A stretch of 63,641 nt of DNA, from contig JACAET010000005.1 in NCBI GenBank assembly GCA_013388685.1, forward strand, positions 1 through 63,641, given 5' to 3'. Below, one piece after another: positions 8,461 to 17,078 of this stretch. The notes under the pieces were generated by a model that made no database searches, was not told the DNA's origin, and saw nothing but the letters and a program-made list of their open reading frames with translations. The first letter of the stretch is position 1; each line of letters begins with the position of its first letter. Both the position numbers and the translations under genes were made by a program. The DNA comes from Chloroflexota bacterium (lineage in GTDB: Bacteria > Chloroflexota > Anaerolineae > Anaerolineales > Villigracilaceae).

Positions 8461-9273
8461 TTACTCAAGCGCGCGTTGATCAATATCTTTGAGGGTTTTG
8501 TGTTGCACACCGGCGTTGATCCTCATCAAGTTGGGGTTATCGTGAACTAAATCGAGTACTTCTTTCCATGAAAAATCATCGCGCCCATCGAAGCGAGCAT
8601 AGACCTGGCGCATGAATTCCAAATCTTCGGGGGTGTCCACCGTCCAGCGATAGTCGCCGAAGTCGGTGGTGTGATGGAGCAGGGCGATGCGAAAGCCGCG
8701 CGGGGAAATTCCAGTATGAAGTAATCTGTTATCAGTAATCAGTTCAACACCTTCGTAGAAATACGGCATGACGTGTTCGCGTTGGTGGGGCTCTGCGGCT
8801 TCTTTCCAGGCACGTTCCAACGCGGCAAAGGTGCAGACTTCGGTATCCAGCCCAATCGGATACGTCCGTCCCCATGGCGGCGGGAGGCGGTTAGCGGCAA
8901 AATCATATCCGCCATCGAGCAGTGTGTTGACGCAATCGTCAATCAAGGCCGGGTCAATGACGGGACAATCCGCTGTGATGCGGACAACAACATCTGCCTT
9001 CGCTTCTTTCGCGGACTGGTGGTAGCGGTCCAGCACATCGTAGAGACTGCCGCGCGTGAAGGGGATTCCGCTGAAGTCGCAGTATTCGGCCACGGGGTCG
9101 TCGGAGGGATCGGTCGTGGTGGCGAAGATGGTTTGGGAAACGGAAGCAGACCGCGAGGTCCGGATGAAGACGCGTTGTAACATCGGTTGCCCCGCGATGT
9201 CGGCAAGAATCTTTCCGGGCAAACGTGAGGAGGACATGCGTCCCTGAATGATGGCGACTACGTTTTTTGTCAT
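8461..9273 (-). CDS. SpsF-type cytidylyltransferase
   Basis: A 270-residue GT-A-fold nucleotidyltransferase of the SpsF/COG1861 family. QGRMSSSRLPGK at residues 10-21 is the nucleotide-binding loop of CMP-sugar synthetases, and RITADCPVIDP near residue 97 supplies the metal site. In nonulosonic acid pathways such enzymes activate the sugar as its CMP derivative. The NeuB-type synthase three genes upstream is the natural source of substrate. Heptamers TAATCTG, TTATCAG, TAATCAG (8722-8742) lie inside the gene and encode part of ELITDNRL. Confidence 0.83.
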   Translation of the reverse strand: MTKNVVAIIQGRMSSSRLPGKILADIAGQPMLQRVFIRTSRSASVSQTIFATTTDPSDDPVAEYCDFSGIPFTRGSLYDVLDRYHQSAKEAKADVVVRITADCPVIDPALIDDCVNTLLDGGYDFAANRLPPPWGRTYPIGLDTEVCTFAALERAWKEAAEPHQREHVMPYFYEGVELITDNRLLHTGISPRGFRIALLHHTTDFGDYRWTVDTPEDLEFMRQVYARFDGRDDFSWKEVLDLVHDNPNLMRINAGVQHKTLKDIDQRALE

Positions 9274-9307
9274 GGTGTCACTTTGTCGAATTTGTCCTGG
9301 ATAAAAT

Positions 9308-9336
9308 GACCGCGGACGACCGACGGTGGACGGTGG
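9308..9336. repeat. Heptamer repeat between genes
   Basis: Four tandem 7-bp units close to GACGGTG (GACCGCG, GACGACC, GACGGTG, GACGGTG) fill the space between two cluster genes. They belong to the same class of short tandem repeat seen at 2303, 9811, 12315 and 19814. Confidence 0.6.
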
Positions 9337-10686
9337 TCAAGAATCTCGAGCCTCCGATGGAATTGGAAGCGGAATCACGAATCCCTTAACTCTAAATTTT
9401 TCGACATACTCGCGCACGATCCAATAATCGAGACCGACCTGTTCGGCGATGTCGAAGATGGTATGTTCGCCCTCGAAGCGCATCATAATTTTTTCGATGG
9501 CGCGGTTGAGCACCCAGTTTTCGCGCCAATCTACCCACAGACCGTAACCGCTGAGAAAGACGGGACCGCGGAAGGTGCGCTTGGGGATGTAGTTGCTGGC
9601 ATAGATGCGGATGATTTCTTCGGCAATCTGCGCCGCGCCGACGAGCATGTCTTCGTGGATGATGTCGAGATTGTCGTCGGTGGTGTGGTATTCATCATAA
9701 GGATAACGATTCAGCGAGATACAGGGCACGTTGACGCCCGGTCCGTTGATGACGCGCTCGTCGTTGGCGGGCGCGGCGGCGAAGTCGCGTTCTTCGTGCT
9801 CGACGTTGCGTAATTGGTAATTGGTAATTCGGTCGAGCAAGTGGTTATGCTGACGGGTATGATGCCAGGCAATTTTGTTGCGATTACCCGTCATCTCCAT
9901 GAAAATGCCGCCGCGCAGATTCGGGATCAGCGACTCATTGTGCGCGAGCCAGGCGATCGTGCCGATGGTCTCAGGTCCGAACCAAAAGCGGACGCTCATT
10001 GAGCCGGGCGGCAAAGGCTTTTTGGCGAGCCGCCGCGCTAACTCGATGGCGCTGACCACGCCCGCGCCGTCGTCATTGGCTTGCATAGGGTGACAGGTAT
10101 GCGCCTGGACGAGGAACTCGCCCGCGGCGGAGTTGGGTCCACCTTGCGGATGGATCACTGCAGTGGCGACTTTGAATCCCTGCGCGGGATCGGTGAGAAA
10201 CTCCGATTTGATGACCGCATGATACTTTTTATCGCGTGGAAGTTTATCGAAAAGATTCTTCGGCAGGCAGAAGCCCCAGTCGCGTTCGTAATATTTGAAG
10301 ACCCATGGCACGGCATGCGGACGTTTCTCGTTGAAATGGAGGTGCGGTTGGAGTTCTTCAAAGGTCAAGACTTTATCTATAGGCAACGAATACGAAACAA
10401 TGTGCAGCGGATTGTCCTTGAAGTCCACGATCCGTTCGCCGTTACCTCGACCTTGCTCAGTGCTAGCTTCCGTTTCCAGATACGCCTCATGGACAACGTA
10501 ACGCTCCGGCACTTTCCACGTCCAGACGGGAGTCAGCGGGGCGTAGGTTTCGATGGTGTAGTTGGACGAGTCGGGCATGTACGAGCCGACGATCTCCAAT
10601 GTTTTGTCCTGACCGTCTGAGGCGAGGGTGCGATGCAGGGGGAAGAATTCTGCGAGGATAGATTTGAGGGAGGTGTAGGGTTTCAT
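9337..10686 (-). CDS. DUF4910 aminopeptidase-like protein with winged-helix tail
   Basis: A 449-residue protein. The middle carries the M28-like metal site HTCHPMQANDDGAGV near residue 198, with further His and Glu candidates in YDEYHTTDDNLD near 345, as in the DUF4910 putative aminopeptidases. The last 60 residues (FDIAEQVGLDYWIVREYVE) look like a winged-helix domain. Members of this family often occur in nonulosonic acid and surface-glycan loci, but their reaction is not established. Three TAATTGG-type heptamers (9811-9831) lie inside the gene and encode part of RITNYQLRN. Confidence 0.78.
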   Translation of the reverse strand: MKPYTSLKSILAEFFPLHRTLASDGQDKTLEIVGSYMPDSSNYTIETYAPLTPVWTWKVPERYVVHEAYLETEASTEQGRGNGERIVDFKDNPLHIVSYSLPIDKVLTFEELQPHLHFNEKRPHAVPWVFKYYERDWGFCLPKNLFDKLPRDKKYHAVIKSEFLTDPAQGFKVATAVIHPQGGPNSAAGEFLVQAHTCHPMQANDDGAGVVSAIELARRLAKKPLPPGSMSVRFWFGPETIGTIAWLAHNESLIPNLRGGIFMEMTGNRNKIAWHHTRQHNHLLDRITNYQLRNVEHEERDFAAAPANDERVINGPGVNVPCISLNRYPYDEYHTTDDNLDIIHEDMLVGAAQIAEEIIRIYASNYIPKRTFRGPVFLSGYGLWVDWRENWVLNRAIEKIMMRFEGEHTIFDIAEQVGLDYWIVREYVEKFRVKGFVIPLPIPSEARDS

Positions 10687-10874
10687 AAAATCATTTTGCC
10701 ACGGATTTCACGGATTATCACGGAAAAACCATTTTTTAACCGCTCAGTCACGAAGACACTGAGAAAATTTAAAACTCCGTGACTCAGTGTCTCCGTGGTT
10801 AGAGCTTTGAGCCTTTAAAAACATCAAAGAAGAATCCGTGTAAATCTGTGTCAATCCGTGGCTAAAGCTCTTTC
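10687..10874. repeat. Nested CACGGATT / CCGTGACT hairpin repeats
   Basis: The gap holds a symmetrical arrangement. CACGGATTT-type nonamers near the left end (10695-10722) face AATCCGTG units near the right end (10832-10862), and between them CAGTCACGAAGACACTGAG faces CTCCGTGACTCAGTGTCTCC. The whole could fold into one long hairpin. Similar units occur at 12908, 19911, 49460 and 59700. Confidence 0.6.
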
Positions 10875-11636
10875 TCAATCTTTCTTGATGTAATACAACA
10901 AATGCGGATCGCGCCTCATCTCGCGCGCCGTGAACGCATAGACTTCGTTCGCCTTCATCAGTTTCACATCCGCCTCGCCAATCTTGCGGATCTTCACGAT
11001 CCCCGCCTGCTCCATCAACGCGCCCATCGGATCCACTTCGGTGATGACGCCTTTATCAATGTCACGCACGAGCATCTCGAACGTATCTACATACGTGTTG
11101 CCGTTTTCATCCGTCACCTGACCCGTGAACTGCTTGAGGAAGCGGTAATCCACGCCTTCCATTTGTTCGATGTGATGGAAGAAGGTCATGCTATTGGTGT
11201 ACGAAAGCCCAATGATCATAATCTTCCCGTCCAGGTCGCGCAGTTTGCCGAAGACCGAGTTCCGCTCGTAGGCGCTCTTGTAACGCAAACTACCGAGCAT
11301 CTCGGCCTGTTTCCCCAGCACTGCAAACGAATAGAACGGATGAAACACCCGCTTCGCGCGCGGGTCGGTCCGCACCAGTTCGGTCAGCACGCCCATCTTC
11401 GAGGGCGTCGTGCGCACATCCCAGGGTTCGCCCTTGTTGAAGCCGAAGTTGAAGGTTGGCATGATCAGCGTCCCGTCCCTGTCGGTGTCGAGCGCCGCCT
11501 CCAGCGCGCGGATGACCGTCTGCGGTCCGCCGTCCACTTCGCCCAATGATTTATATGAACTATGCACGAGCAGCGTATCCCCCTCATTCACGCCCAATCC
11601 ACGAAATCCATCAACCAATTGTTCGAACGTTAACAT
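10875..11636 (-). CDS. AAC(3)-family N-acetyltransferase, probably for an amino sugar
   Basis: A 253-residue acetyl-CoA-dependent acyltransferase of the aminoglycoside 3-N-acetyltransferase fold. The N-terminal VHSSYKSLG and the central MTFFHHIEQ hold the residues expected for acetyl-CoA binding and the catalytic His. It sits among genes for a nonulosonate synthase and its cytidylyltransferase, so the likely substrate is an amino group on a surface sugar intermediate. Antibiotic resistance is possible for the fold but not supported by the context. Confidence 0.75.
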   Translation of the reverse strand: MLTFEQLVDGFRGLGVNEGDTLLVHSSYKSLGEVDGGPQTVIRALEAALDTDRDGTLIMPTFNFGFNKGEPWDVRTTPSKMGVLTELVRTDPRAKRVFHPFYSFAVLGKQAEMLGSLRYKSAYERNSVFGKLRDLDGKIMIIGLSYTNSMTFFHHIEQMEGVDYRFLKQFTGQVTDENGNTYVDTFEMLVRDIDKGVITEVDPMGALMEQAGIVKIRKIGEADVKLMKANEVYAFTAREMRRDPHLLYYIKKD

Positions 11637-11737
11637 GATCTATTCTCCAGAATTCCAACTCTGCAACCTTTATCTACCCTAACGCACGCCTCACTCTTAA
11701 CCGACGCCTGCTTCTCCTCAACAATCCTTCTCTCCTC

Positions 11738-12898
11738 TTATTCTTTTCTCAGCGTCTCTGCGTCCCGGCGGCTGACAACCTTCTCATACGCCTCGAGAAG
11801 TTTACCAAAATTCTTCTGCCAATCCGCCCGTTCTTCTGCCGTCTTTCGCGCCCGTTCTCCCATCTTCCTGAACTCTCGTTGATTATTTATCGCGTATAAA
11901 ATCTTCTCTGCCAAATCATCCACATCCCCATCGCGGAACAACCAGCCGTTGACGCCGTGCTCGATCCATTCCCTGTTGCCGGGAATATCCGACACCAGGC
12001 ATGGCAGTCCGCTTGCCAGCGCCTCCAGCAGCGTGACCGAGGTGCCGTCCACGTGCGAGGGGGAAATGTATAAATCTGCCATGTGATACCAGCGCGGCAG
12101 ATCTTTATATCCAACCTGCCCTCCAAAATGGACCCATTCCATCACCCCGCCGTTCATCAGAATCTGACGAAGATAGGCTCCCTGTGATCCGCCGCCCAGC
12201 AAAATAAGGTTCACGTTTGGGTTAACCGCCGCCACTTTCACAAACGCCTTCGCCAGCACATCCATGCCATAAATGGGTTCCCAGGTCCGGCTGCAGAAGA
12301 GCGTGATTGCTTTTGACCGCCGACCACGAACCGCGAACCGCGCTTTACCGTCTGCGGTCTTCCGTCTGTGGTCAGTCTTCGGATGAAAATGATCCAAATC
12401 AATTCCCCACGGAAACACCACCGTGTTTTCAGGCTTCATCCCAAACGCAACCGCCTTCTCGCGCGTCACATTGGCGTCGCTCGTGAAATACGCGCTGCGC
12501 TGTAAGGTGTAACGCGTCACCCATCGCATCCATACGCTTTTATCCGCCTCCATTACCAGATCATACCCCCACGACATGGACAACAGGCGGCGGAATCCGC
12601 TCAAGGCAACAAGGAACGCACAATTCTGTATCGGTCCCGCGTGGATGAGGTCGGGTTGAATCTCTCGAATCACGCGGCGCAGGTCGAAGGTCAGGCGGGG
12701 AACGTCGCGCCAGCGGAACTCGCTCCGCCCGCCCGCCCAAAGAATCTGCCGCACGTTTTCAGGGACGGGGCGGTCTTCCATCTGGCGATGGTTTGCTTCG
12801 AGTTTCAAATAAAAAATCTCGTGCCCCGTCTTCGACAACGAGTTCAAGAACCGAAAATCGTGAGGGGTGTAGTTTCGAGAAAAATATAAAATACGCAT
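11738..12898 (-). CDS. Family 4 glycosyltransferase with heptamer-encoded insert
   Basis: A 386-residue GT-B enzyme. The C-terminal donor site is clear: ISPSHVDGTSVTLLEALASG near residues 285-305 holds the EX7E-type motif, and VFPWGIDLDHFHP near residue 170 is the domain linker. The start is set at the ATG at 12898 (MRILYFSRN), nine codons inside the longest frame, because it begins the usual first strand. Residues about 176-198 are encoded by nine degenerate heptamers (12315-12377) and form a basic, low-complexity insert between the two domains. Confidence 0.83.
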   Translation of the reverse strand: MRILYFSRNYTPHDFRFLNSLSKTGHEIFYLKLEANHRQMEDRPVPENVRQILWAGGRSEFRWRDVPRLTFDLRRVIREIQPDLIHAGPIQNCAFLVALSGFRRLLSMSWGYDLVMEADKSVWMRWVTRYTLQRSAYFTSDANVTREKAVAFGMKPENTVVFPWGIDLDHFHPKTDHRRKTADGKARFAVRGRRSKAITLFCSRTWEPIYGMDVLAKAFVKVAAVNPNVNLILLGGGSQGAYLRQILMNGGVMEWVHFGGQVGYKDLPRWYHMADLYISPSHVDGTSVTLLEALASGLPCLVSDIPGNREWIEHGVNGWLFRDGDVDDLAEKILYAINNQREFRKMGERARKTAEERADWQKNFGKLLEAYEKVVSRRDAETLRKE

Positions 12899-12907
12899 GA
12901 AGTGATT

Positions 12908-12985
12908 CGACCACGAAGGACACAAAGGTCACGAAGGATTCTTTGTAACGAATCAGAAACTTTATGCCCTTCGTGTCCTTTGCAG
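12908..12985. repeat. CACGAAGGA / CACAAAGGT nonamer hairpin repeat
   Basis: Tandem nonamers CACGAAGGA, CACAAAGGT, CACGAAGGA are followed some 40 bp later by the inverse CTTCGTGTCCTTTGC, so the RNA could fold back on itself. The same unit occurs at 59700-59790. No gene is present in this 94-bp gap. Confidence 0.6.
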
Positions 12986-12992
12986 ATAACTT

Positions 12993-14060
12993 TTACGCTC
13001 CTAAATCCGTCCAGCGCAGTTCCTTGCCTTTCGGCAAATCGGTCAATGCCCTGGTACCAACGACATTCGGAATCTCATGCGGTTTGATTGCGCCCGGCGT
13101 GGCGGGACGCAGCACGTCAATCATCTCGCGCGTGAAGACTTCGCCCGCTTTGATGTCGCGCGCCGCCCGCAGACAACGCCTCTGCACGATCTTCGTCTCC
13201 TGCTCGTTGCCGGCGATGAATTTGTCGGAGGAGCCCAGCGCCCGTTCGAGCTGACGCGTTTCTTCCACCATGTGTGCCCAGTCTGCGGGGTTCAACGCAA
13301 ACTTGTGGTCGGGTCCTTCGCGGTCGTTGTTGTCCGTGAAGTGACGCTCGATGACGCGCGCGCCCAGCGTCACTGCGCCCAGAACCGTCGCGTTGCCGTG
13401 CGTATGGTCGGAGAGACCCAGCACCACATCCGGGAACATGGCCGCGTACGTCTTCAACACGTTCAAATGGATGTGGTCGAAGTTTTCAGGGCTGGCGGTG
13501 TAATTGGTATTGCACTGCATCAGACACAACTGCTTGTTGATTTTGAGAATCGCATGAACGGCGCGCTGCACGTCGGCAATATCCGCCGCGCCGCTGGCGA
13601 TGATCATCGGCTTGCCCTTGGATGCCATATGCTCCAGCGTTTCGATCCAGTCAATTTCGCCCGAGCCAGCCTTGTAGGCAGGGATATACGGGTCTACGTG
13701 TTCGATGGAGTCATAGTCGTAGGGCGAGGTGAAAAAGTGGATGCCGACTTTGTCGCATTCCTCTTTCAGGATGGGCGTCCAGTCCTGCGGAAGCGAAGCG
13801 GCGGCATACACTTCCGTCACCGATTTCTTCCACTTTGCCTGATGGCTGACTTTGGAATTCATGTGATTGAAACCATATTCCGAAACAATCTTGGGAGCCT
13901 GAAAGTGCTGGAACTTCGCCGCATCCGCCCCGGCTTCCTTGGCAAGGCGGATGAGCAGTTTTGCGCGATTCAGGTCGCCGTCGTGGTTTGCGGCGATATC
14001 GGCGATAAAGTATGTCGGGTGATCGGGTCCGATCCAGCGGTCTTGAATTCTGAATTCCAT
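12993..14060 (-). CDS. neuB: NeuB-family nonulosonic acid synthase
   Basis: A 355-residue enzyme that condenses a 6-carbon amino sugar with phosphoenolpyruvate. The TIM barrel shows IADIAANHDGDL near residue 20, KFQHFQAPK near 49, and HFTDNNDREGPDHKFAL near 243. The C-terminal 60 residues form an SAF (antifreeze-like) domain (RAARDIKAGEVFTREMI). Sequence alone does not separate sialic, legionaminic and pseudaminic acid synthases; the PseB-type dehydratase two genes upstream hints at a pseudaminic- or legionaminic-like product. A ribosome binding site AAAAGGAG precedes the ATG. Confidence 0.88.
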   Translation of the reverse strand: MEFRIQDRWIGPDHPTYFIADIAANHDGDLNRAKLLIRLAKEAGADAAKFQHFQAPKIVSEYGFNHMNSKVSHQAKWKKSVTEVYAAASLPQDWTPILKEECDKVGIHFFTSPYDYDSIEHVDPYIPAYKAGSGEIDWIETLEHMASKGKPMIIASGAADIADVQRAVHAILKINKQLCLMQCNTNYTASPENFDHIHLNVLKTYAAMFPDVVLGLSDHTHGNATVLGAVTLGARVIERHFTDNNDREGPDHKFALNPADWAHMVEETRQLERALGSSDKFIAGNEQETKIVQRRCLRAARDIKAGEVFTREMIDVLRPATPGAIKPHEIPNVVGTRALTDLPKGKELRWTDLGA

Positions 14061-14104
14061 AGGATTCTCCTTTTATTATGAGCGTTCGGGCGATTTGAAT
14101 TCGA

Positions 14105-15022
14105 TCATGACTGTTGATAACTCCTGATTTTCTGTGGATAACCTTGCTGAAACTGGGCATAAAACCCCTCCAAACCAGTGGAGAAATCGGGGAGAGGGCG
14201 CCCCAGATCTGTGGACAGTTTGTGGACAGACAGCCATAAATTGTGGGATCGTTTGGCGGTCAACCCCGATCGTTCGACGGACTGCGGCTCGATGAGGCTT
14301 TCTCTCAGCCCAAACTTGCGCGCCACCTCCACCCCGAACTGATACTTGCTCATCGGCTGCGCCCCCACCACATGATACAAACCATGCAGATCTTTCTCGA
14401 GCATGGCGATGAGCGTCCGCGCGAGATGATTGACCCACATCGGGCAAAAGATGACATCGGTAAATCCGTAAACGGGTTTCCCCTCGCTCAGGTTGTTGAC
14501 GAAGAACTCGCCGAGACTGCGCCATCCGCCCAGTGACCAGCCGTAAAAGTTGACTCGCGCAATGATGGCTTGCGGATTGACCGATTGAACGGCACACTCG
14601 CCTTCGAATTTGGTTTGCGCATACACGCTTTGGGGGTTGGGGGCGTCCTCTTCGGTGTATGCGCCTTGCTTCGTGCCATCGAACACTGCATCGGTGGAGA
14701 GATGGACGAATTTGATTTTCCGTTCGGCGCATGTCGCTGCCAGTTCACGCGGCAGGTCTGTGTTGAGGATTTTCGCCTGGTCGGGATATTTCTCGCACTC
14801 GTCGAGGTTCGCCATTGCCGCGCAGTTGATGACCCAATCGGGCTCGGTTGAATCCAGCATGGGTGTGAAGGCTTCGGTATTGAAGAAATTCGTTTCGATC
14901 ACCTGAAACGGAGCGGATCGCAGCCTGCCCCTGTCCACGCCAATGACTTCATGCTCGCGCATGGTTTCCATCGCGAGGTTGATTCCGAGCAGTCCGCTTG
15001 CGCCGGTGATCAATAGTTTCAT
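14105..15022 (-). CDS. RmlD-like NAD(P)-dependent sugar reductase
   Basis: A 305-residue extended SDR. GASGLLGINL at residues 7-16 is the dinucleotide site, STDAVFDG near 108 and YAQTKFEGE near 128 give the Ser/Thr-Tyr-Lys triad. The closest pattern is dTDP-4-dehydrorhamnose reductase, which reduces a 4-keto-6-deoxy sugar. It directly follows the UDP-GlcNAc 4,6-dehydratase gene, so it may reduce that 4-keto product, as in UDP-FucNAc/RhaNAc routes. Confidence 0.8.
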   Translation of the reverse strand: MKLLITGASGLLGINLAMETMREHEVIGVDRGRLRSAPFQVIETNFFNTEAFTPMLDSTEPDWVINCAAMANLDECEKYPDQAKILNTDLPRELAATCAERKIKFVHLSTDAVFDGTKQGAYTEEDAPNPQSVYAQTKFEGECAVQSVNPQAIIARVNFYGWSLGGWRSLGEFFVNNLSEGKPVYGFTDVIFCPMWVNHLARTLIAMLEKDLHGLYHVVGAQPMSKYQFGVEVARKFGLRESLIEPQSVERSGLTAKRSHNLWLSVHKLSTDLGRPLPDFSTGLEGFYAQFQQGYPQKIRSYQQS

Positions 15023-15037
15023 GTGTCCTTTGGTATG

Positions 15038-15140
15038 TCACCCTCCCGAAGAACATCGGGACGATGTGAGCGCCAGCGAAGGGTCTCTTATGTCGTGGTA
15101 GAGATTCTTCGCCGCTTCGCGGCTCAGAATGACATAATAA
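15038..15140. repeat. Intergenic hairpin repeat
   Basis: GC-rich sequence with short inverted segments (CATCGGGACGATG, CGCCGCTTCGCGGC) and the phrases AGCGAAGGGTCTC and TCAGAATGAC, which recur in a related form at 49675-49765. It fills the gap between the reductase and dehydratase genes and shows no promoter or frame. Confidence 0.45.
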
Positions 15141-15144
15141 AGAA

Positions 15145-16155
15145 TTATCCTTCCAACTTCCCCTGCCTGAACAACTCCTCGAACGGCTCCACAAATTTCT
15201 TGATTCCTTCGATGTCGAGCCATTCGGTGTTGTTGTCGCTGGTATAAGTGAATCCTTCGGGGAGCGGCTTGCCCCTGTCCTTCCACGAGTAACCGAACCA
15301 CGACGCCTCCGCAGGCTGGATGACGTACATGCGCTCGAGTTCCACGGTGTGACGGGCTTCGTCTTCGGAGATCAAATCCTCGTGCAGTTTCTCGCCGGGG
15401 CGGATGCCGATAATTTCGATCTTCGCATTCGGCACGATGGCGCGCGCCAGGTCTATGACTTTGGTGCTGGGAATCTTCGGCACGAACACCTCCCCTCCCT
15501 CCATTTGCTCGACGCACTCGATGACGAACCTGACTCCCTGCTCCAGCGAAAGCCAGAAGCGCGTCATACGTTCATCCGTGATGGTGACCGTGCCGTTCGC
15601 GCGCTGTTTGAGGAACAACGGCACGACCGATCCGCGCGAGCCGACGACATTCCCGTATCGGACGCACGAGTAGCGGGTGGCGGTGCCTGCGGCGTAGGCG
15701 TTGCTTTGCACGGTCAATTTTTCGGCGGCGAGTTTGGTCGCACCGTATAAATTCGCCGGGCTGACGGCTTTATCGGTACTGATGGTCATAACCTTTTTCA
15801 CGCCCGCATCCAGCGCGGCTTCCAGCACGTTTGCCGTGCCGATGATGTTGGTTTTAATGGCTTCCATGGGGTTGTATTCACAGGCGGGCACCTGTTTCAA
15901 TGCCGCCGCATGGATGACAATATCCACACCGTGCATGGCGCGGACGAGCCGCTCACGGTCGCGCACATCGCCAATGAAGTAGCGCAGGGACGGATGATCG
16001 AACCCGTGCATCCGCATTTCGTGCTGCTTCAACTCGTCGCGGCTGAAGATGATGATCTTCCTCGGCTGTTTTTCCTCGAGCAGGGTCTGCGTGAACTTCT
16101 TGCCGAACGAACCCGTGCCGCCGGTAATGAGTACGACTTGATTTTTCCAGTCCAT
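15145..16155 (-). CDS. pseB: UDP-GlcNAc 4,6-dehydratase, PseB type
   Basis: A 336-residue SDR that removes water from UDP-GlcNAc to give a 4-keto-6-deoxy sugar, in PseB with inversion at C5. TGGTGSFGKK at 11-20 binds NADP; STDKAVSPANLYGATK at 126-141 holds Thr127-Asp128-Lys129 and the Tyr137/Lys141 pair typical of this soluble class. Length matches the family. GAGGAG precedes the ATG. A PseC-type aminotransferase, which would normally follow, is not in the window. Confidence 0.88.
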   Translation of the reverse strand: MDWKNQVVLITGGTGSFGKKFTQTLLEEKQPRKIIIFSRDELKQHEMRMHGFDHPSLRYFIGDVRDRERLVRAMHGVDIVIHAAALKQVPACEYNPMEAIKTNIIGTANVLEAALDAGVKKVMTISTDKAVSPANLYGATKLAAEKLTVQSNAYAAGTATRYSCVRYGNVVGSRGSVVPLFLKQRANGTVTITDERMTRFWLSLEQGVRFVIECVEQMEGGEVFVPKIPSTKVIDLARAIVPNAKIEIIGIRPGEKLHEDLISEDEARHTVELERMYVIQPAEASWFGYSWKDRGKPLPEGFTYTSDNNTEWLDIEGIKKFVEPFEELFRQGKLEG

Positions 16156-16164
16156 AATTTCTCC

Positions 16165-16275
16165 TCATGTCACACCTGCACTTGCGCCAGGTGCAAGTGT
16201 TGCGAGCAACCAATGGGGAGCGCAGCAATCCTCACCTGTAAAAGAGATTGCTTCCCGAAGGTCGCAATGACATTC
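16165..16275. repeat. TTGCGA-type REP-like repeat
   Basis: Contains CTTGCGCCAGGTGCAAG as a small hairpin and then two facing halves, GAGCGCAGCAATCCTC and GAGATTGCTTCCCGAAGG, ending in TCGCAATGACA. This phrase family (GTCATTGCGAGG ... GCAATCTC) also occurs at 23258-23345, 30333-30412 and in part at 43809-43850. Confidence 0.5.
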
Positions 16276-16276
16276 T

Positions 16277-17077
16277 TTACTTTATCGCTTCGAACAAGCC
16301 GGAATTCTTCGAGATCAATATTTTACCTTTATGATTCAACGTATCCTGTAATTCCAGTTTCAGTTTCTCAAGTTTATCTTCCCGCAGATTGGAAGCGGGA
16401 ACCGCCGAGCGGATATAGGCAAGCAGCGGCTCCAATTCGGTGACGTGTAAATCATCTTCATACCCTGAGACTGTCACTTGCGAAAAGAACGACTTTAACA
16501 GTTTCATTCCATTCTCGAGCAGGAATGAATTGACAACCGTGCTGACGTAATGACCGCCGCCCGCAACATCGAGCCAGTCGTTCATCTCTTGCATGTGTTT
16601 CTCTCCAACTGTCGTAGCGAAGAAGCGCCCGCCTGTTTTCAAGACACGTCTGATTTCACCAAGCGCCTTTTGTTTATCGGGGACATGATACAGCATGTGA
16701 TTGGCGATGACTGCATCAAACGTTTCATCTTCAAATGGAATGTTCTGCGCATCAATTTCTTTGAACTTGTAAGTGCGTCCCGTGACGACGAGATTTCTCC
16801 ACGCTGCATCGAGCATCCCCGGAGAAAGATCCGAGAGGGTGATGTCCCAGCCGGAGGGGACGCGTGAGGCGTTCTCCTTCCACAAATATCCCGGACCGCA
16901 TCCCAGTTCCAGAATCTTGGCATTTGCAGGCAGTTTGAGAATTCGGTCAAAGACCCACGTCAGCCAGCCATACGGATTGGTGCTGAAGCGTTTGTGGAGT
17001 TCCACCCGCGCGTCGAGGTTGGACGAGTCCTTGTATTGATCAGTCTTGAGGTAATGCTGGTCGGTGAATTTGGACAT
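16277..17077 (-). CDS. Class I SAM-dependent methyltransferase
   Basis: A 266-residue methyltransferase. ILELGCGPGYLW near residue 55 is motif I, DAQNIPFEDETFDAVIANHM near 108-127 covers motifs II/III, and LKTGGRFFATT follows. The pattern resembles enzymes that act on small molecules or sugars. It starts 1 bp after the stop of the upstream methyltransferase gene, so the two are coupled. The substrate is unknown; methylation of a glycan or precursor fits the locus. Confidence 0.85.
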   Translation of the reverse strand: MSKFTDQHYLKTDQYKDSSNLDARVELHKRFSTNPYGWLTWVFDRILKLPANAKILELGCGPGYLWKENASRVPSGWDITLSDLSPGMLDAAWRNLVVTGRTYKFKEIDAQNIPFEDETFDAVIANHMLYHVPDKQKALGEIRRVLKTGGRFFATTVGEKHMQEMNDWLDVAGGGHYVSTVVNSFLLENGMKLLKSFFSQVTVSGYEDDLHVTELEPLLAYIRSAVPASNLREDKLEKLKLELQDTLNHKGKILISKNSGLFEAIK

Positions 17078-17078
17078 C

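Noticed and set aside
10875..11636. An aminoglycoside resistance gene
   Set aside because: The fold fits, but its place in a nonulosonate/surface-sugar cluster makes a sugar amino group the likelier substrate.
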